Shown one piece after another: positions 29,343-37,285 of a stretch of 64,000 nt of DNA. The notes beneath the pieces are model-generated. The model was not told where the DNA came from. It searched no databases and saw nothing but the letters and a program-made list of their open reading frames with translations. The stretch covers positions 1 through 64,000 of the forward strand of contig URSD01000010.1 of assembly GCA_900550395.1 (NCBI GenBank), written 5' to 3'. The stretch's first letter is position 1. Each line of letters opens with the position of its first letter. A program made the translations under genes and the position numbers. Origin of the DNA: an uncultured Porphyromonadaceae bacterium. Its GTDB lineage: Bacteria > Bacteroidota > Bacteroidia > Bacteroidales > Muribaculaceae.

Positions 29343-30338
29343 TCAATCGAATGTGGCGGCGATGCGGTTCATTACCTTCTGCGCCGACATGCGGCGGTAG
29401 AGGATGTCGTAGACGCCGTCCAGAATGGGCATCGCCACCTGATAGTTGCGGTTGATGTCGTGGATGCACTTGGTGCCGTAGTATCCCTCGGCCGTCTGCT
29501 CCATCTCCATGCGGGCGGCCGTGACGGAGTAGCCGCGGCCTATCATGGAGCCGAAGTTGTGGTTGCGCGAGAAGCGCGAGTAGGCCGTCACGAGCAGGTC
29601 GCCGAGGTAGACGCTGTCGCAGATCTGCCTGGGGCGGTGGTCAACGCTGTCGAGGAAGCGCTCCATCTCGCGGATGGAGTTGCTGACGAGCACGGCCAGG
29701 GTGTTGTCGCCCAGCTTCATGCCGTGGACTATGCCCGCGGCGATGGCGTAGACGTTCTTGAGCACGGCGGCGTACTCGATGCCGTTGAGGTCGGTGGAGG
29801 TGACGGTGTGGGTGTGCTTCCCGGCTATGCAGCGGGCGAAGGCGTCGGCGAGCTCGGGCGTGTGGCAGCCTATGGTGAGGATGCTGAGGCGGTCCAGAGC
29901 CACTTCCTCGGCGTGGCAGGGGCCGGAGATGCAGAGCATGTGGTCGGGGTTGATGCCGAAGTGCTTGCACATGTAGTCCGTGACGAGCTCGTTGCTGTCA
30001 GGCACGATGCCCTTGATGGCCGAGACGACGTACTTGCCCTCCAGCGGCACGGTGACCTTCGCCATGTGGTCCTTGAAGTAGGGCGACGGCATGGCAAGGA
30101 GGAGGGTGTCGGCGGCGGCGCATACCTCGTTGATGTCGCTGGAGAAGGCTATGCGGTTGATGTCGAAGTCTACGTCCGTGAGGTAGGCGGGGTTGTGGCC
30201 CAGGCGCTTGAAGTCGTCGATACGGTCGTCGCGGCGCATGTACCAGTGTATCATCTCGCAGTTCTGGAGCAGCAGTTTTGCCAGGGCGGTGGCCCAGCTG
30301 CCGCCGCCCAGCACAGCTATGTTACCGGGAAAAGTCAT
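29343..30338 (-). CDS. gpsA: Glycerol-3-phosphate dehydrogenase [NAD(P)+]
   Basis: 331 residues. N-terminal NAD(P)-binding GxGxxxA motif IAVLGGGSWATALAKLL, the conserved ISGPCHAEEVAL segment, the catalytic-domain AVLKNVYAIAAGIVHG (catalytic Lys) and GDLLVTAYSRFSRN. It makes sn-glycerol-3-phosphate for phospholipids from dihydroxyacetone phosphate. It follows lysS by 13 bases. Confidence 0.95.
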   Translation of the reverse strand: MTFPGNIAVLGGGSWATALAKLLLQNCEMIHWYMRRDDRIDDFKRLGHNPAYLTDVDFDINRIAFSSDINEVCAAADTLLLAMPSPYFKDHMAKVTVPLEGKYVVSAIKGIVPDSNELVTDYMCKHFGINPDHMLCISGPCHAEEVALDRLSILTIGCHTPELADAFARCIAGKHTHTVTSTDLNGIEYAAVLKNVYAIAAGIVHGMKLGDNTLAVLVSNSIREMERFLDSVDHRPRQICDSVYLGDLLVTAYSRFSRNHNFGSMIGRGYSVTAARMEMEQTAEGYYGTKCIHDINRNYQVAMPILDGVYDILYRRMSAQKVMNRIAATFD

Positions 30339-30351
30339 GGCTGCGTACGGT

Positions 30352-31908
30352 TTACTGCTTGTCGGCGGCGGCGTCGGCGGCAGGTTCGGCGGCCGGTGCG
30401 GCTTTTTTCTCGGGGCGCATCTGCGGGAAGAGAAGCACCTCCTGGATGGCCGTCTGGCCCGTCATGAGCATGACGAGGCGGTCCATGCCTATGCCCATGC
30501 CCGATGTGGGGGGCATGCCGTACTCCAGGGCGCGGATGAAGTCGTGGTCGATGATCATGGCCTCGTCGTCGCCCTTCTCGCCGAGGCGCATCTGCTCCAC
30601 GAAGCGCTCGTACTGGTCGATGGGGTCGTTGAGCTCCGAGTAGGCGTTGCACAGCTCCTTGCCGTTCACCATGAGTTCGAAGCGCTCGGTGAGCTCGGGG
30701 TTGTCGCGGTGGCGCTTGGTAAGCGGCGACATTTCTATGGGATAGTCGGTGATGAAGGTGGGCTGTATGTAGTGTCCCTCGCACTTCTCGCCGAAGATTT
30801 CGTCGATGAGCTTGCCTTTGCCCATGCCCGGGTCGGTCTCCACTCCGAGGCGCGCGCAGAGGTCGCGGAGCTGCTGCTCGTCCATGCCGGTGATGTCGGC
30901 GCCGGTGTGCTCCAGGATGGCCTCGGCCATGGTGACGCGGCGGAAAGGCGCCTTGAAGCTGATGACGTTGTCGCCCACCTGCACATCGGTGGTGCCGTTC
31001 ACCTCCAGGCAGATACGCTCAAGCATCTGCTCGGTGAAGCGCATCATCCAGTTGTAGTCCTTGTAGCTGACGTAGATCTCCATGCAGGTGAACTCGGGGT
31101 TGTGCGTGCGGTCCATGCCCTCGTTGCGGAAGTTCTTGGAGAACTCATACACGCCCTCGAAGCCGCCCACGATCAGGCGCTTCAGGTAGAGCTCGTCGGC
31201 GATGCGCAGGTACAGCGGAATGTCGAGCGCGTTGTGGTGGGTGATGAAGGGGCGCGCCGAGGCGCCGCCGGGAATGCTCTGCAGTATCGGCGTCTCCACC
31301 TCGATGTAGCCGTGCTCGTTGAAGTAGTTGCGCATGGAGGTGTACACCTTGGTGCGCTTCAGGAAGATGTCGCGCACGCCGGGGTTTACCACAAGGTCGA
31401 CGTAGCGGCGGCGGTAGCGCAGCTCCGGGTCGTCGAAGGCGTCGTAGGTCTTGCCGTCCTTCACCTTGACTACGGGCAGAGGCCGCAGCGACTTTGCCAG
31501 CACCGTGAGGCTGGAAGCGTGGACGGAAATCTCGCCCGTCTGCGTGCGGAACACGTGGCCCGTCACGCCGATGAAGTCGCCGATGTCCAGCAGCTTCTTG
31601 AAGACGGTGTTGTATAGCTCCTTGTCCTCGCCGGGGCAGATGTCGTCGCGCGAGATGTACACCTGTATGCGTCCGTGGCTGTCCTGGAGCTGGAGGAAGG
31701 ACGCCTTGCCCATGATGCGGCGCGTCATGATGCGGCCGGCCACGCACACCTCGCGCACCGGCGCGTCGGGCGCGTCGTCGAAGTTGGCGCGGATGTCGTC
31801 GCTGTAGGCGTCGACGGGGTATTCTGCTGCGGGATAGGGCTCGATGCCCATAGCGCGCATGGTATCAAGACTTTTGCGGCGGATGATTTCCTGTTCGCTG
31901 AGTTCCAT
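30352..31908 (-). CDS. lysS: Lysyl-tRNA synthetase, class II
   Basis: 518 residues. An N-terminal OB-fold anticodon-binding domain (VREVCVAGRIMTRRIMGKASFLQLQD), then the class II catalytic core: motif 1 (YFNEHGYIEVETPILQ), motif 2 (FRNEGMDRTHNPEFT), motif 3 (GIGMDRLVMLMTG). The C-terminus carries a low-complexity Ala/Pro/Glu tail of about 20 residues. It charges tRNA-Lys. Its promoter is a full consensus match (31943-31974). Confidence 0.97.
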   Translation of the reverse strand: MELSEQEIIRRKSLDTMRAMGIEPYPAAEYPVDAYSDDIRANFDDAPDAPVREVCVAGRIMTRRIMGKASFLQLQDSHGRIQVYISRDDICPGEDKELYNTVFKKLLDIGDFIGVTGHVFRTQTGEISVHASSLTVLAKSLRPLPVVKVKDGKTYDAFDDPELRYRRRYVDLVVNPGVRDIFLKRTKVYTSMRNYFNEHGYIEVETPILQSIPGGASARPFITHHNALDIPLYLRIADELYLKRLIVGGFEGVYEFSKNFRNEGMDRTHNPEFTCMEIYVSYKDYNWMMRFTEQMLERICLEVNGTTDVQVGDNVISFKAPFRRVTMAEAILEHTGADITGMDEQQLRDLCARLGVETDPGMGKGKLIDEIFGEKCEGHYIQPTFITDYPIEMSPLTKRHRDNPELTERFELMVNGKELCNAYSELNDPIDQYERFVEQMRLGEKGDDEAMIIDHDFIRALEYGMPPTSGMGIGMDRLVMLMTGQTAIQEVLLFPQMRPEKKAAPAAEPAADAAADKQ

Positions 31909-31942
31909 ATTGTTGCGGGTAGGTTATGTCGTGTTGTTTGTG

Positions 31943-31974
31943 CAAAGATAATGCTTTTTTGCGAAGTAGGCAAA
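31943..31974 (-). promoter_or_regulatory. Consensus promoter of lysS-gpsA
   Basis: On the minus strand TTTG (31974-31971), 20 bases, TATCTTTG (31950-31943). The leader is about 30 bases. Confidence 0.8.
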
Positions 31975-32067
31975 AGATAGGCAGTTGCGTGTAAATTAAC
32001 AAAACCGGCTTAACAGCTTTTATAATGCTTTAACGCGTTAATTAACAATTCGTTGCGAGAAAATTCG

Positions 32068-32075
32068 TAACTTTG
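32068..32075 (+). promoter_or_regulatory. -7 box for candidate ncRNA
   Basis: TAACTTTG on the plus strand. The -33 element is weak. No plus-strand protein gene lies downstream before the convergent gene ending at 32262. Confidence 0.5.
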
Positions 32076-32079
32076 CACC

Positions 32080-32236
32080 ACGAAGATAAGTCCGCCCCTG
32101 CGGACGGACGATTATCGGATTACCTCGTGTTGGATGTGAAACAGCAGACCCCGCGCGTCCCGCGCCGGGCTGCTGCGAAAAAATACTTGAATTTTGGTTA
32201 TGAGGGAGGTGCGCTGCTGTGAAGCAGTGCACTTTT
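32080..32236 (+). ncRNA. Candidate structured small RNA of ~155 nt
   Basis: It lies between a promoter box (32068-32075) and an intrinsic terminator. Predicted elements by eye: CACGA / TCGTG enclosing GATAA / TTATC and GTCCGC-CCCT-GCGGAC (about 32078-32130), then a long GC hairpin CAGCAG...GCGCG-TCC-CGCGC...CTGCTG (32142-32175), then the terminator. No protein frame is credible. It does not show tmRNA, RNase P or SRP RNA signature sequences that I can recognise; a 6S-like RNA is possible but unproven. It is transcribed away from lysS. Confidence 0.5.
32209..32236 (+). terminator. Intrinsic terminator of candidate ncRNA
   Basis: gtgcgctgct pairs with agcagtgcac across a GTGA tetraloop, followed by TTTT. 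Confidence 0.7.
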
Positions 32237-32261
32237 CGCGTATATGCGGATCTGTCCGGAG

Positions 32262-33995
32262 TTAAGGAAGTGCTACGATCTTGTCTGAGAAAGCTTTCCA
32301 GCCGTCGGCCTCTTTGTATTTGTCAACGCTGCTTTTCGGTACGCGGATTTCCTTAAGGCTTGCTGAACTGAAGTCTTCGTCGGGATTAAAATGGGGAGGA
32401 GTTGCAGCGTAGCTTATGATTGTTTCCAGTTTAGTCAGCGATGAAAAGACATAAAGCCCGAATCCTATGAAGTTTTCATGAATGATAAGTCTTTTAAGTT
32501 TTCCAAGCCCCGAAAAAGCGTAGTTTTGAGTGAACAATGCCTGATCCGGAATTCTATATTCTGTAAGATTGCATCCGGCAATTATGTCAATCATATCAGA
32601 TTTTTCTGTCACTACACCGTATGCAGAAGTAGAATAAAGAGCATGGCGGTCTTTGTCGATATGCGGGCAGTCCCCGTCCCAATGGTCCAGTTTGGAGGTG
32701 CTTTCTCTGAAAATGTAGGCCCCGATTATAGTTACTGTTCCGGGAATGTAAACAGATTCAAGATTCGGGCATTCACCGAAGACCTGAAGACCAAGTGATT
32801 CAAGGCCGTCATTAAGAACAACTTTTCTCAGCCTGTTACATTTAAAGAATGCATCTGTCCCTATGATTCGCAGACCGTTAGGCGCATCAAAGGTCTCTAT
32901 GGCTGCATTTTCAAAGCTACTCATGGCAATTTCCTGAACTGAATCGGGAAGCTTCACAAAGGTCACATACTCCGGAGACTTAAACAGGGGGCCTCCGATT
33001 TTCACAATCGGCGATTGGGTCGTGATTACTCCGAGTCGATTGCTTTTCGAGAAAGAGTGTGAGATTATAGGTGTGTCTAAATCCGCTTTGTCTGAGATGT
33101 CTTGCTGGCCGTCGGATTTATACCAGATTTCATTTTCTTTGGTCTCGTAGCTGTTGAAATCAAAAGGAACGCTTATTTCATACGGCTTGACGGCTCTCAT
33201 GACAGCGCGTTCAAAAGATAATGCCCCCAATACGCGTGTCTCGGTTCGGCCTTCAAATTGGAATTCCAGTTTAAGGCCGTTTTCATAAGTCGCCGCCGGG
33301 ATTGGCAAATAAATATCTTGAGGATTATCTGAAAGAAATATGGCGCCGGTGTTTATGGTCAGCGTGGTCTCGGCGTCCTCTATCAGGAGGCTTGGGATAT
33401 TGTTCTTGTCGGTTATAATACGCCCGTTTCCACTCATTCCAAGTCCGTCGGGGGAACTGATTGATATTCCCCTTAGCAGGCCGTTGCCCTGTACGGAGAT
33501 TTTTATAACACTCATTAGGTTATAAAAATTCAATGATCCGTCAGACCCCTGTGCGAACATAGGCATTGCACCGCATAGTATTTGCTGTGCGTTGTAACTG
33601 ATGGTAGACGGAAGGCAGACTTTTATGGAGGTCGAAGTCCGTTCTCTGAATATATCGAACGGATAGACGGCTGTAATCATGCTGTAATTGTCAGGAACCG
33701 GTCCATAGAACACGGCGCTTGCACTGTTCTCTCCTGTCAGAAGATTAAAACGCGCAGCCGTATCAGCTCCGTCAAAGCACATTGCAATCTGGTCTTCCTT
33801 GTTCCATTTGGACCAATATACGGTAAGGCCATGCTCAAAATAAGTGCGCGACAGTGATGTGTCCCGACTCTCGGTGTTGCATGTGATTTGTCCTGCCCTA
33901 TCCACGTCCAGGCCGGGACAAAATCCGAAATCCTCGTTGCTGCAAGCAGTTATGACTGTCAGGAGCAGGCAACTTATATATTTATAGAGGCTCAT
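32262..33995 (-). CDS. Fimbrillin-like / BspA leucine-rich repeat lipoprotein
   Basis: 577 residues from the ATG at 33995 (MSLYKYISCLLLTVITACSNED, lipoprotein signal with Cys at residue 18). The N-terminal half resembles fimbrillin-type domains (ASAVFYGPVPDNYSMITAVYPFD). The C-terminal half has BspA-type LRR_5 repeats (EYVTFVKLPDSVQEIAMSSFENA; LRIIGTDAFFKCNRLRKVVLNDGLESLG; LKRLIIHENFIGFGLYVFSSL). It is likely a surface-exposed adhesion or binding protein. AT-richer than the core genes. It starts 7 bases after the stop of the upstream lipoprotein gene, so both are under leader RNA B. Confidence 0.8.
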   Translation of the reverse strand: MSLYKYISCLLLTVITACSNEDFGFCPGLDVDRAGQITCNTESRDTSLSRTYFEHGLTVYWSKWNKEDQIAMCFDGADTAARFNLLTGENSASAVFYGPVPDNYSMITAVYPFDIFRERTSTSIKVCLPSTISYNAQQILCGAMPMFAQGSDGSLNFYNLMSVIKISVQGNGLLRGISISSPDGLGMSGNGRIITDKNNIPSLLIEDAETTLTINTGAIFLSDNPQDIYLPIPAATYENGLKLEFQFEGRTETRVLGALSFERAVMRAVKPYEISVPFDFNSYETKENEIWYKSDGQQDISDKADLDTPIISHSFSKSNRLGVITTQSPIVKIGGPLFKSPEYVTFVKLPDSVQEIAMSSFENAAIETFDAPNGLRIIGTDAFFKCNRLRKVVLNDGLESLGLQVFGECPNLESVYIPGTVTIIGAYIFRESTSKLDHWDGDCPHIDKDRHALYSTSAYGVVTEKSDMIDIIAGCNLTEYRIPDQALFTQNYAFSGLGKLKRLIIHENFIGFGLYVFSSLTKLETIISYAATPPHFNPDEDFSSASLKEIRVPKSSVDKYKEADGWKAFSDKIVALP

Positions 33996-34002
33996 AGTAA
34001 GT

Positions 34003-35211
34003 TTAGTTTTCAATTTCTTCTCCGATATAGATGTTCTCAATCTGTCCGCTGCTGCAGGTCTTGCCGAGAGGAATGGAAATGCAATTGTCGGCATACCAGC
34101 ATGCATCCGAGTAGTTCAGATTAGCTTCATTTCGTTCCAGTACGACAAGCAGACGAAGGTTGGACTTATTTGCATCAGGTGGTACAGAACCAGTCAGCGA
34201 AATCCCCTTTTGAGATACAGTTGTCTGTAATATCTGACCGCTGACCGGAGTCAAAGCTCCTACTAAAACGCCATTGTGACAGTAATCTGAAATCTCTCCG
34301 TCGGTTTCTGACATTTGTGGCCTGATTAAGTTGTCTTCAAGGACGAATGCCAATAAGCGGTATTCCCCTGCCTTTACCGGTTGGAATGTTATGTAAGCAT
34401 GAATTGTGCCGTCAGACATGGAGGCCTTACATCCTATGGATGACCATTTGGTTGAGTAGTCTTCGCTTATAGAAGTTTTATATAAGATAAGATTCCAGAA
34501 ATAATCAACGGAGACGTTGCCGTCCGACATATTGTCGACTTTAAAGTAATTTTCAAAATATCCGGTAGGCGTTGTGTTGTTGTATAGTTCTGATAACTCT
34601 ACAGACAGCGGAGTGTATAATTCGCTGTTCTTGACATGTATACGCATTGGAAGAATGGGGTAATCCCATCGCTTCTGTATTTCTGTCAATGTCCGGTCCA
34701 TGTCGGGAGAGTGCGGGCACCAGGTCGCAGTAAAGAATGGATAATACGTATGCTTCGACAAAGTGCTGACATCCAGAGCTTCGTCGGATTTTATTGCGCA
34801 CTGGTTTACGATTATGTTGCCTATTATCCTTTTGTCGGAATGGAGTATGGAGACGGTTGCCGACCTTTCACCGGATTTGGAATTTGGCATTGCAGTGATT
34901 TTCAGGATATTACCCTCGATAGACGCACTGCACCATGAATGCGTGCATTCGGCAGTCCATTTGCCGTCGGTCAGTCCGTGTATGACGCAAGCGAAAGTGT
35001 CGCCTTCGTTTGGCAGCGTGAGAGAAGTAAATGACAGTCCAGGCACCGGCAGCTTTTCCTGGGGTTGATCCGGCTTTTCGGGTTCGGTGGGAGTCGGGTT
35101 TTCCGGTGTTGGCTTGGATGGCGCCTCGGGAGAATCCTCGCCACATCCTGTGATGTATACCGCAGAAAATAGTAAGAGAAGAGAGGCGTACAATAATCGC
35201 ATTTTATTCAT
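34003..35211 (-). CDS. Omp28-like lipoprotein with BACON-like domain and CxxS thioredoxin motif
   Basis: 402 residues. Lipoprotein signal (LLLLFSAVYITGCGEDS), a Pro/Glu/Thr linker, a BACON-like beta domain (LSFTSLTLPNEGDTFACVIHGLTDGKWTAECTH; CSASIEGNILKITAMPNSKSGER), then an Omp28-type thioredoxin fold with FFTATWCPHSPDMDRTL. The second active-site Cys is Ser (CPHS), so dithiol oxidoreduction is not expected. A second ATG at 35202 is equally possible. The gene is preceded at 59 bases by structured leader RNA B, and it is cotranscribed with the BspA-like gene. Confidence 0.8.
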   Translation of the reverse strand: MNKMRLLYASLLLLFSAVYITGCGEDSPEAPSKPTPENPTPTEPEKPDQPQEKLPVPGLSFTSLTLPNEGDTFACVIHGLTDGKWTAECTHSWCSASIEGNILKITAMPNSKSGERSATVSILHSDKRIIGNIIVNQCAIKSDEALDVSTLSKHTYYPFFTATWCPHSPDMDRTLTEIQKRWDYPILPMRIHVKNSELYTPLSVELSELYNNTTPTGYFENYFKVDNMSDGNVSVDYFWNLILYKTSISEDYSTKWSSIGCKASMSDGTIHAYITFQPVKAGEYRLLAFVLEDNLIRPQMSETDGEISDYCHNGVLVGALTPVSGQILQTTVSQKGISLTGSVPPDANKSNLRLLVVLERNEANLNYSDACWYADNCISIPLGKTCSSGQIENIYIGEEIEN

Positions 35212-35270
35212 AATGGCTTTTGTCTCTCATTGCCTCGGTCATCCTCTCGTCGGCATTAGATTGGTATGTG

Positions 35271-35307
35271 AAAAAGCGTAGGAATCTGTATCTGTTACCG
35301 TCCTACG
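35271..35307 (-). terminator. Intrinsic terminator of leader RNA B
   Basis: cgtagga (35277-35283) pairs with tcctacg (35301-35307); on the minus strand a run of five U follows. Confidence 0.8.
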
Positions 35308-35528
35308 AACAGAGGCTTCTCGCATTGCCCTATCAAAGTCGGACGGCAACGAAGAAGCCCTACGCTTATATATGCAACGAGTGCATCTGGCTTTGTGCGT
35401 CACTCGAAGCCAAGCCGATGCAAAGGATTACATATCCACATGGGCATCTATCGTTGCACAATCCCTGACTTTGATATGAAATTTTGCGAGAATTTCTGTC
35501 CGTCAAGAATCAGCGCGGATAAACGCTT
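35271..35528 (-). ncRNA. Structured leader RNA, element B
   Basis: A minus-strand homologue of element A (20940-21193), with the same order of blocks: AAGCGTT, TTCTTGACG, CTCGCAAA, TTCATA, AAGTCAGGGAT, a variable hairpin (TGCATCGGCTT / AAGCCAGATGCA, 35382-35422), GGGCTTCT, CGTTGC, GGGCAATGCGAGA, GCCTCT, terminator. The terminator stem CGTAGGA / TCCTACG differs from A's CGTGGGA / TCCCACG by a compensated pair. It ends 59 bases before the lipoprotein ATG, against 57 in A. No consensus promoter was identified upstream of this copy. Confidence 0.65.
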
Positions 35529-35866
35529 TTTATTATGTCATGCCCCGCCCCCAATCCCCCTGACCGGGGCTTCGGACGGTCGGCGCTGCGAATATACAAA
35601 AAAATATAAAACTGAGCAACTTGACATTGAAAAAGTCAAAAAACTGCGCCATAATATTCAGTTGCAGTAATATTGATTTTATCACTCTTACCTATTCCCC
35701 CTCAACTATCAACTCAAAGAAGAAAAGGAAGCTCGTGGCCGTGATTATTCATGTTATCCCCGCCAAATTATAATCAACTCTGTTATTTTTGTCATCTCTG
35801 TATTTTTGTATCAATAACGCCTAACTTCACACTCCTCACTCCAAGGAGGCAATAATTATTAATGTG
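35529..35866. other. Gene-free intergenic region with repeats
   Basis: It holds a GC-rich stretch (35540-35590, ccccgcccccaatccccctg and ggtcggcgctgcg), then AT-rich sequence with an inverted copy of the repeat phrase (ctcttacctattccccctca at 35688-35707) and ttttgtcatctctgtatttttgt, similar to 28735-28760. No gene is supported. Confidence 0.5.
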
Positions 35867-36181
35867 TCAGTGGCTGACGACATCGTTGAGGCGGTCGCGG
35901 GTGTCGGGGCGGAAGGCACGGGCGGCACGGATGGAGTCGCGGCGATGGCGGCGCAGGGAGTCACGGCGCGCCCGGGCGGCGGTGCGCACTTCCAGGATGC
36001 TGTCGCTGCGGCGCTGCGCCGAGTCGATGCGCGCCTGGCGGATGGAGTCGCGGCGCGCGGCGTCGTCGGCAGCCGGGCCGGAGCCGCCGCCGAGCAGAAA
36101 GTGAAGCAGCACGGGCACGACGATGCAGAGCAGCAGCACCGTCATGCCCGTGGTTTCGGCCGATGTGAAGCGACGGCTCAT
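35867..36181 (-). CDS. Small membrane protein with charged Arg/Asp/Ser helix
   Basis: 104 residues. One membrane helix (GMTVLLLCIVVPVLLHFLLG, about residues 12-31), then a periplasmic or cytoplasmic low-complexity helix built of RRDSIRxAR-type repeats (AARRDSIRQARIDSAQRRSDSI...RRDSLRRHRRDSIRAARA). It is probably a long charged single helix. The start overlaps the TlpA-like stop (ATGA). No function is assigned. Confidence 0.75.
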   Translation of the reverse strand: MSRRFTSAETTGMTVLLLCIVVPVLLHFLLGGGSGPAADDAARRDSIRQARIDSAQRRSDSILEVRTAARARRDSLRRHRRDSIRAARAFRPDTRDRLNDVVSH

Positions 36182-37185
36182 TTGTCTGCCATCGCGGCGC
36201 GCACGGCAGCGCGCAGCTCGTCGTCCTGCTTGTCGCGGCTGATGATGGTGCCGTCGGGTCCGTAAAGGATGATGCAGGGTATGCCCATGATGCCGTAGAG
36301 GTCGGTGGGCACGTTGCCGCCGTTAAGCCAGCATTCCCAGGGGAGGTCGTGCTTCTTTATGGCGGCGAGGGTGGCGTCCGGCTCGTCCCACACGGCTACG
36401 CCGAGCACCTTGAGGCCCTTGTCCTTGAACTCATTATAAAGCTCCTTTATGACGGCCGTCTGCCGGATGCAGGGTCCGCACCAGCTAGCCCAGTAGTCCA
36501 CGAGCACATAGTCGCCCCGGCCCACGACGTCGCTCAGGCGGTGCTTCGTGCCCTGGTATTCTATCTCAAAGTCAGTGAAGGGCTTGCCCTCGGCCGTGGC
36601 TTCCTGGCGGGAGAACGAGTCGGCGTAGCGGCGCACGCGCTCGTACTTGCCCAGCTCGGGGTACTTCTCAAGCGCGGCGGCGAACTCCCCGCGGTTCAGT
36701 CCGCCGGCCTGCTGGAGGAAGAGATAGTAGCCTATGGGGTTGTCTATGTTGTCGGCCATCTCGCGCTGCATCAGGGCCTCGTAGGCTTCGTAGATTTTCT
36801 GCTGCGTGGCCTCGTCGGGGGCGGTGCGGAAGCGCATGGCGAGCGCGTTGGCCGAGTCGCCTATCTGGTTTAGGCGGTCGTTGAGCATGGAGCCGGAGGC
36901 GTTGCGGTCCTTGCCTATGGCGGTGCCGCCCTCCTCCAGGATGAAGGTGGCGTAGCGCTCGCCGTCGAGGAGCAGTCGGGCGAGGACGGGCTCGTCGATG
37001 GTGCCGCGGAACTCGGCCACGCCGTCGGCCACGAGGACGGAGTCTATGCCGGCCCCCGTGTCGTAGTTGACGAGATAAACCATCGCGCCCTCGGCGTCGT
37101 CGGCCATGGGGGCTGTCACGTGGTAGGGGGCTGCGTATGCGGCGGTTGCGGCCATAGCTGCCGCGAGAGAAAGAATTTTCTTCAT
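36178..37185 (-). CDS. TlpA-like thiol-disulfide oxidoreductase, secreted
   Basis: 335 residues starting MKKILSLAAAMAATAAYAAPYH (signal peptide). A DUF4369-like N-terminal beta domain (YHVTAPMADDAEGAMVYLVNYDTG), a helical middle, and a C-terminal thioredoxin domain with the full active site VDYWASWCGPCIRQT and cis-Pro strand GIPCIILYGPDG. Unlike the paralogue at 3305-4393 both redox Cys are present. It acts in the periplasm or outer-membrane space, reducing disulfides. A promoter box lies about 30 bases upstream. Confidence 0.9.
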   Translation of the reverse strand: MKKILSLAAAMAATAAYAAPYHVTAPMADDAEGAMVYLVNYDTGAGIDSVLVADGVAEFRGTIDEPVLARLLLDGERYATFILEEGGTAIGKDRNASGSMLNDRLNQIGDSANALAMRFRTAPDEATQQKIYEAYEALMQREMADNIDNPIGYYLFLQQAGGLNRGEFAAALEKYPELGKYERVRRYADSFSRQEATAEGKPFTDFEIEYQGTKHRLSDVVGRGDYVLVDYWASWCGPCIRQTAVIKELYNEFKDKGLKVLGVAVWDEPDATLAAIKKHDLPWECWLNGGNVPTDLYGIMGIPCIILYGPDGTIISRDKQDDELRAAVRAAMADK

Positions 37186-37214
37186 GATAGTGCGTTTTGT
37201 AAACTGTTTAGCTG

Positions 37215-37222
37215 CAAAAATA
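37215..37222 (-). promoter_or_regulatory. -7 box for the TlpA-like gene
   Basis: TATTTTTG on the minus strand, 29 bases before the ATG at 37185. Confidence 0.45.
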
Positions 37223-37285
37223 AGCATAAAATTTGAATATATCGCAGAATTTTACGAACTTTACCCATTCCAAAACGTCACTCCC

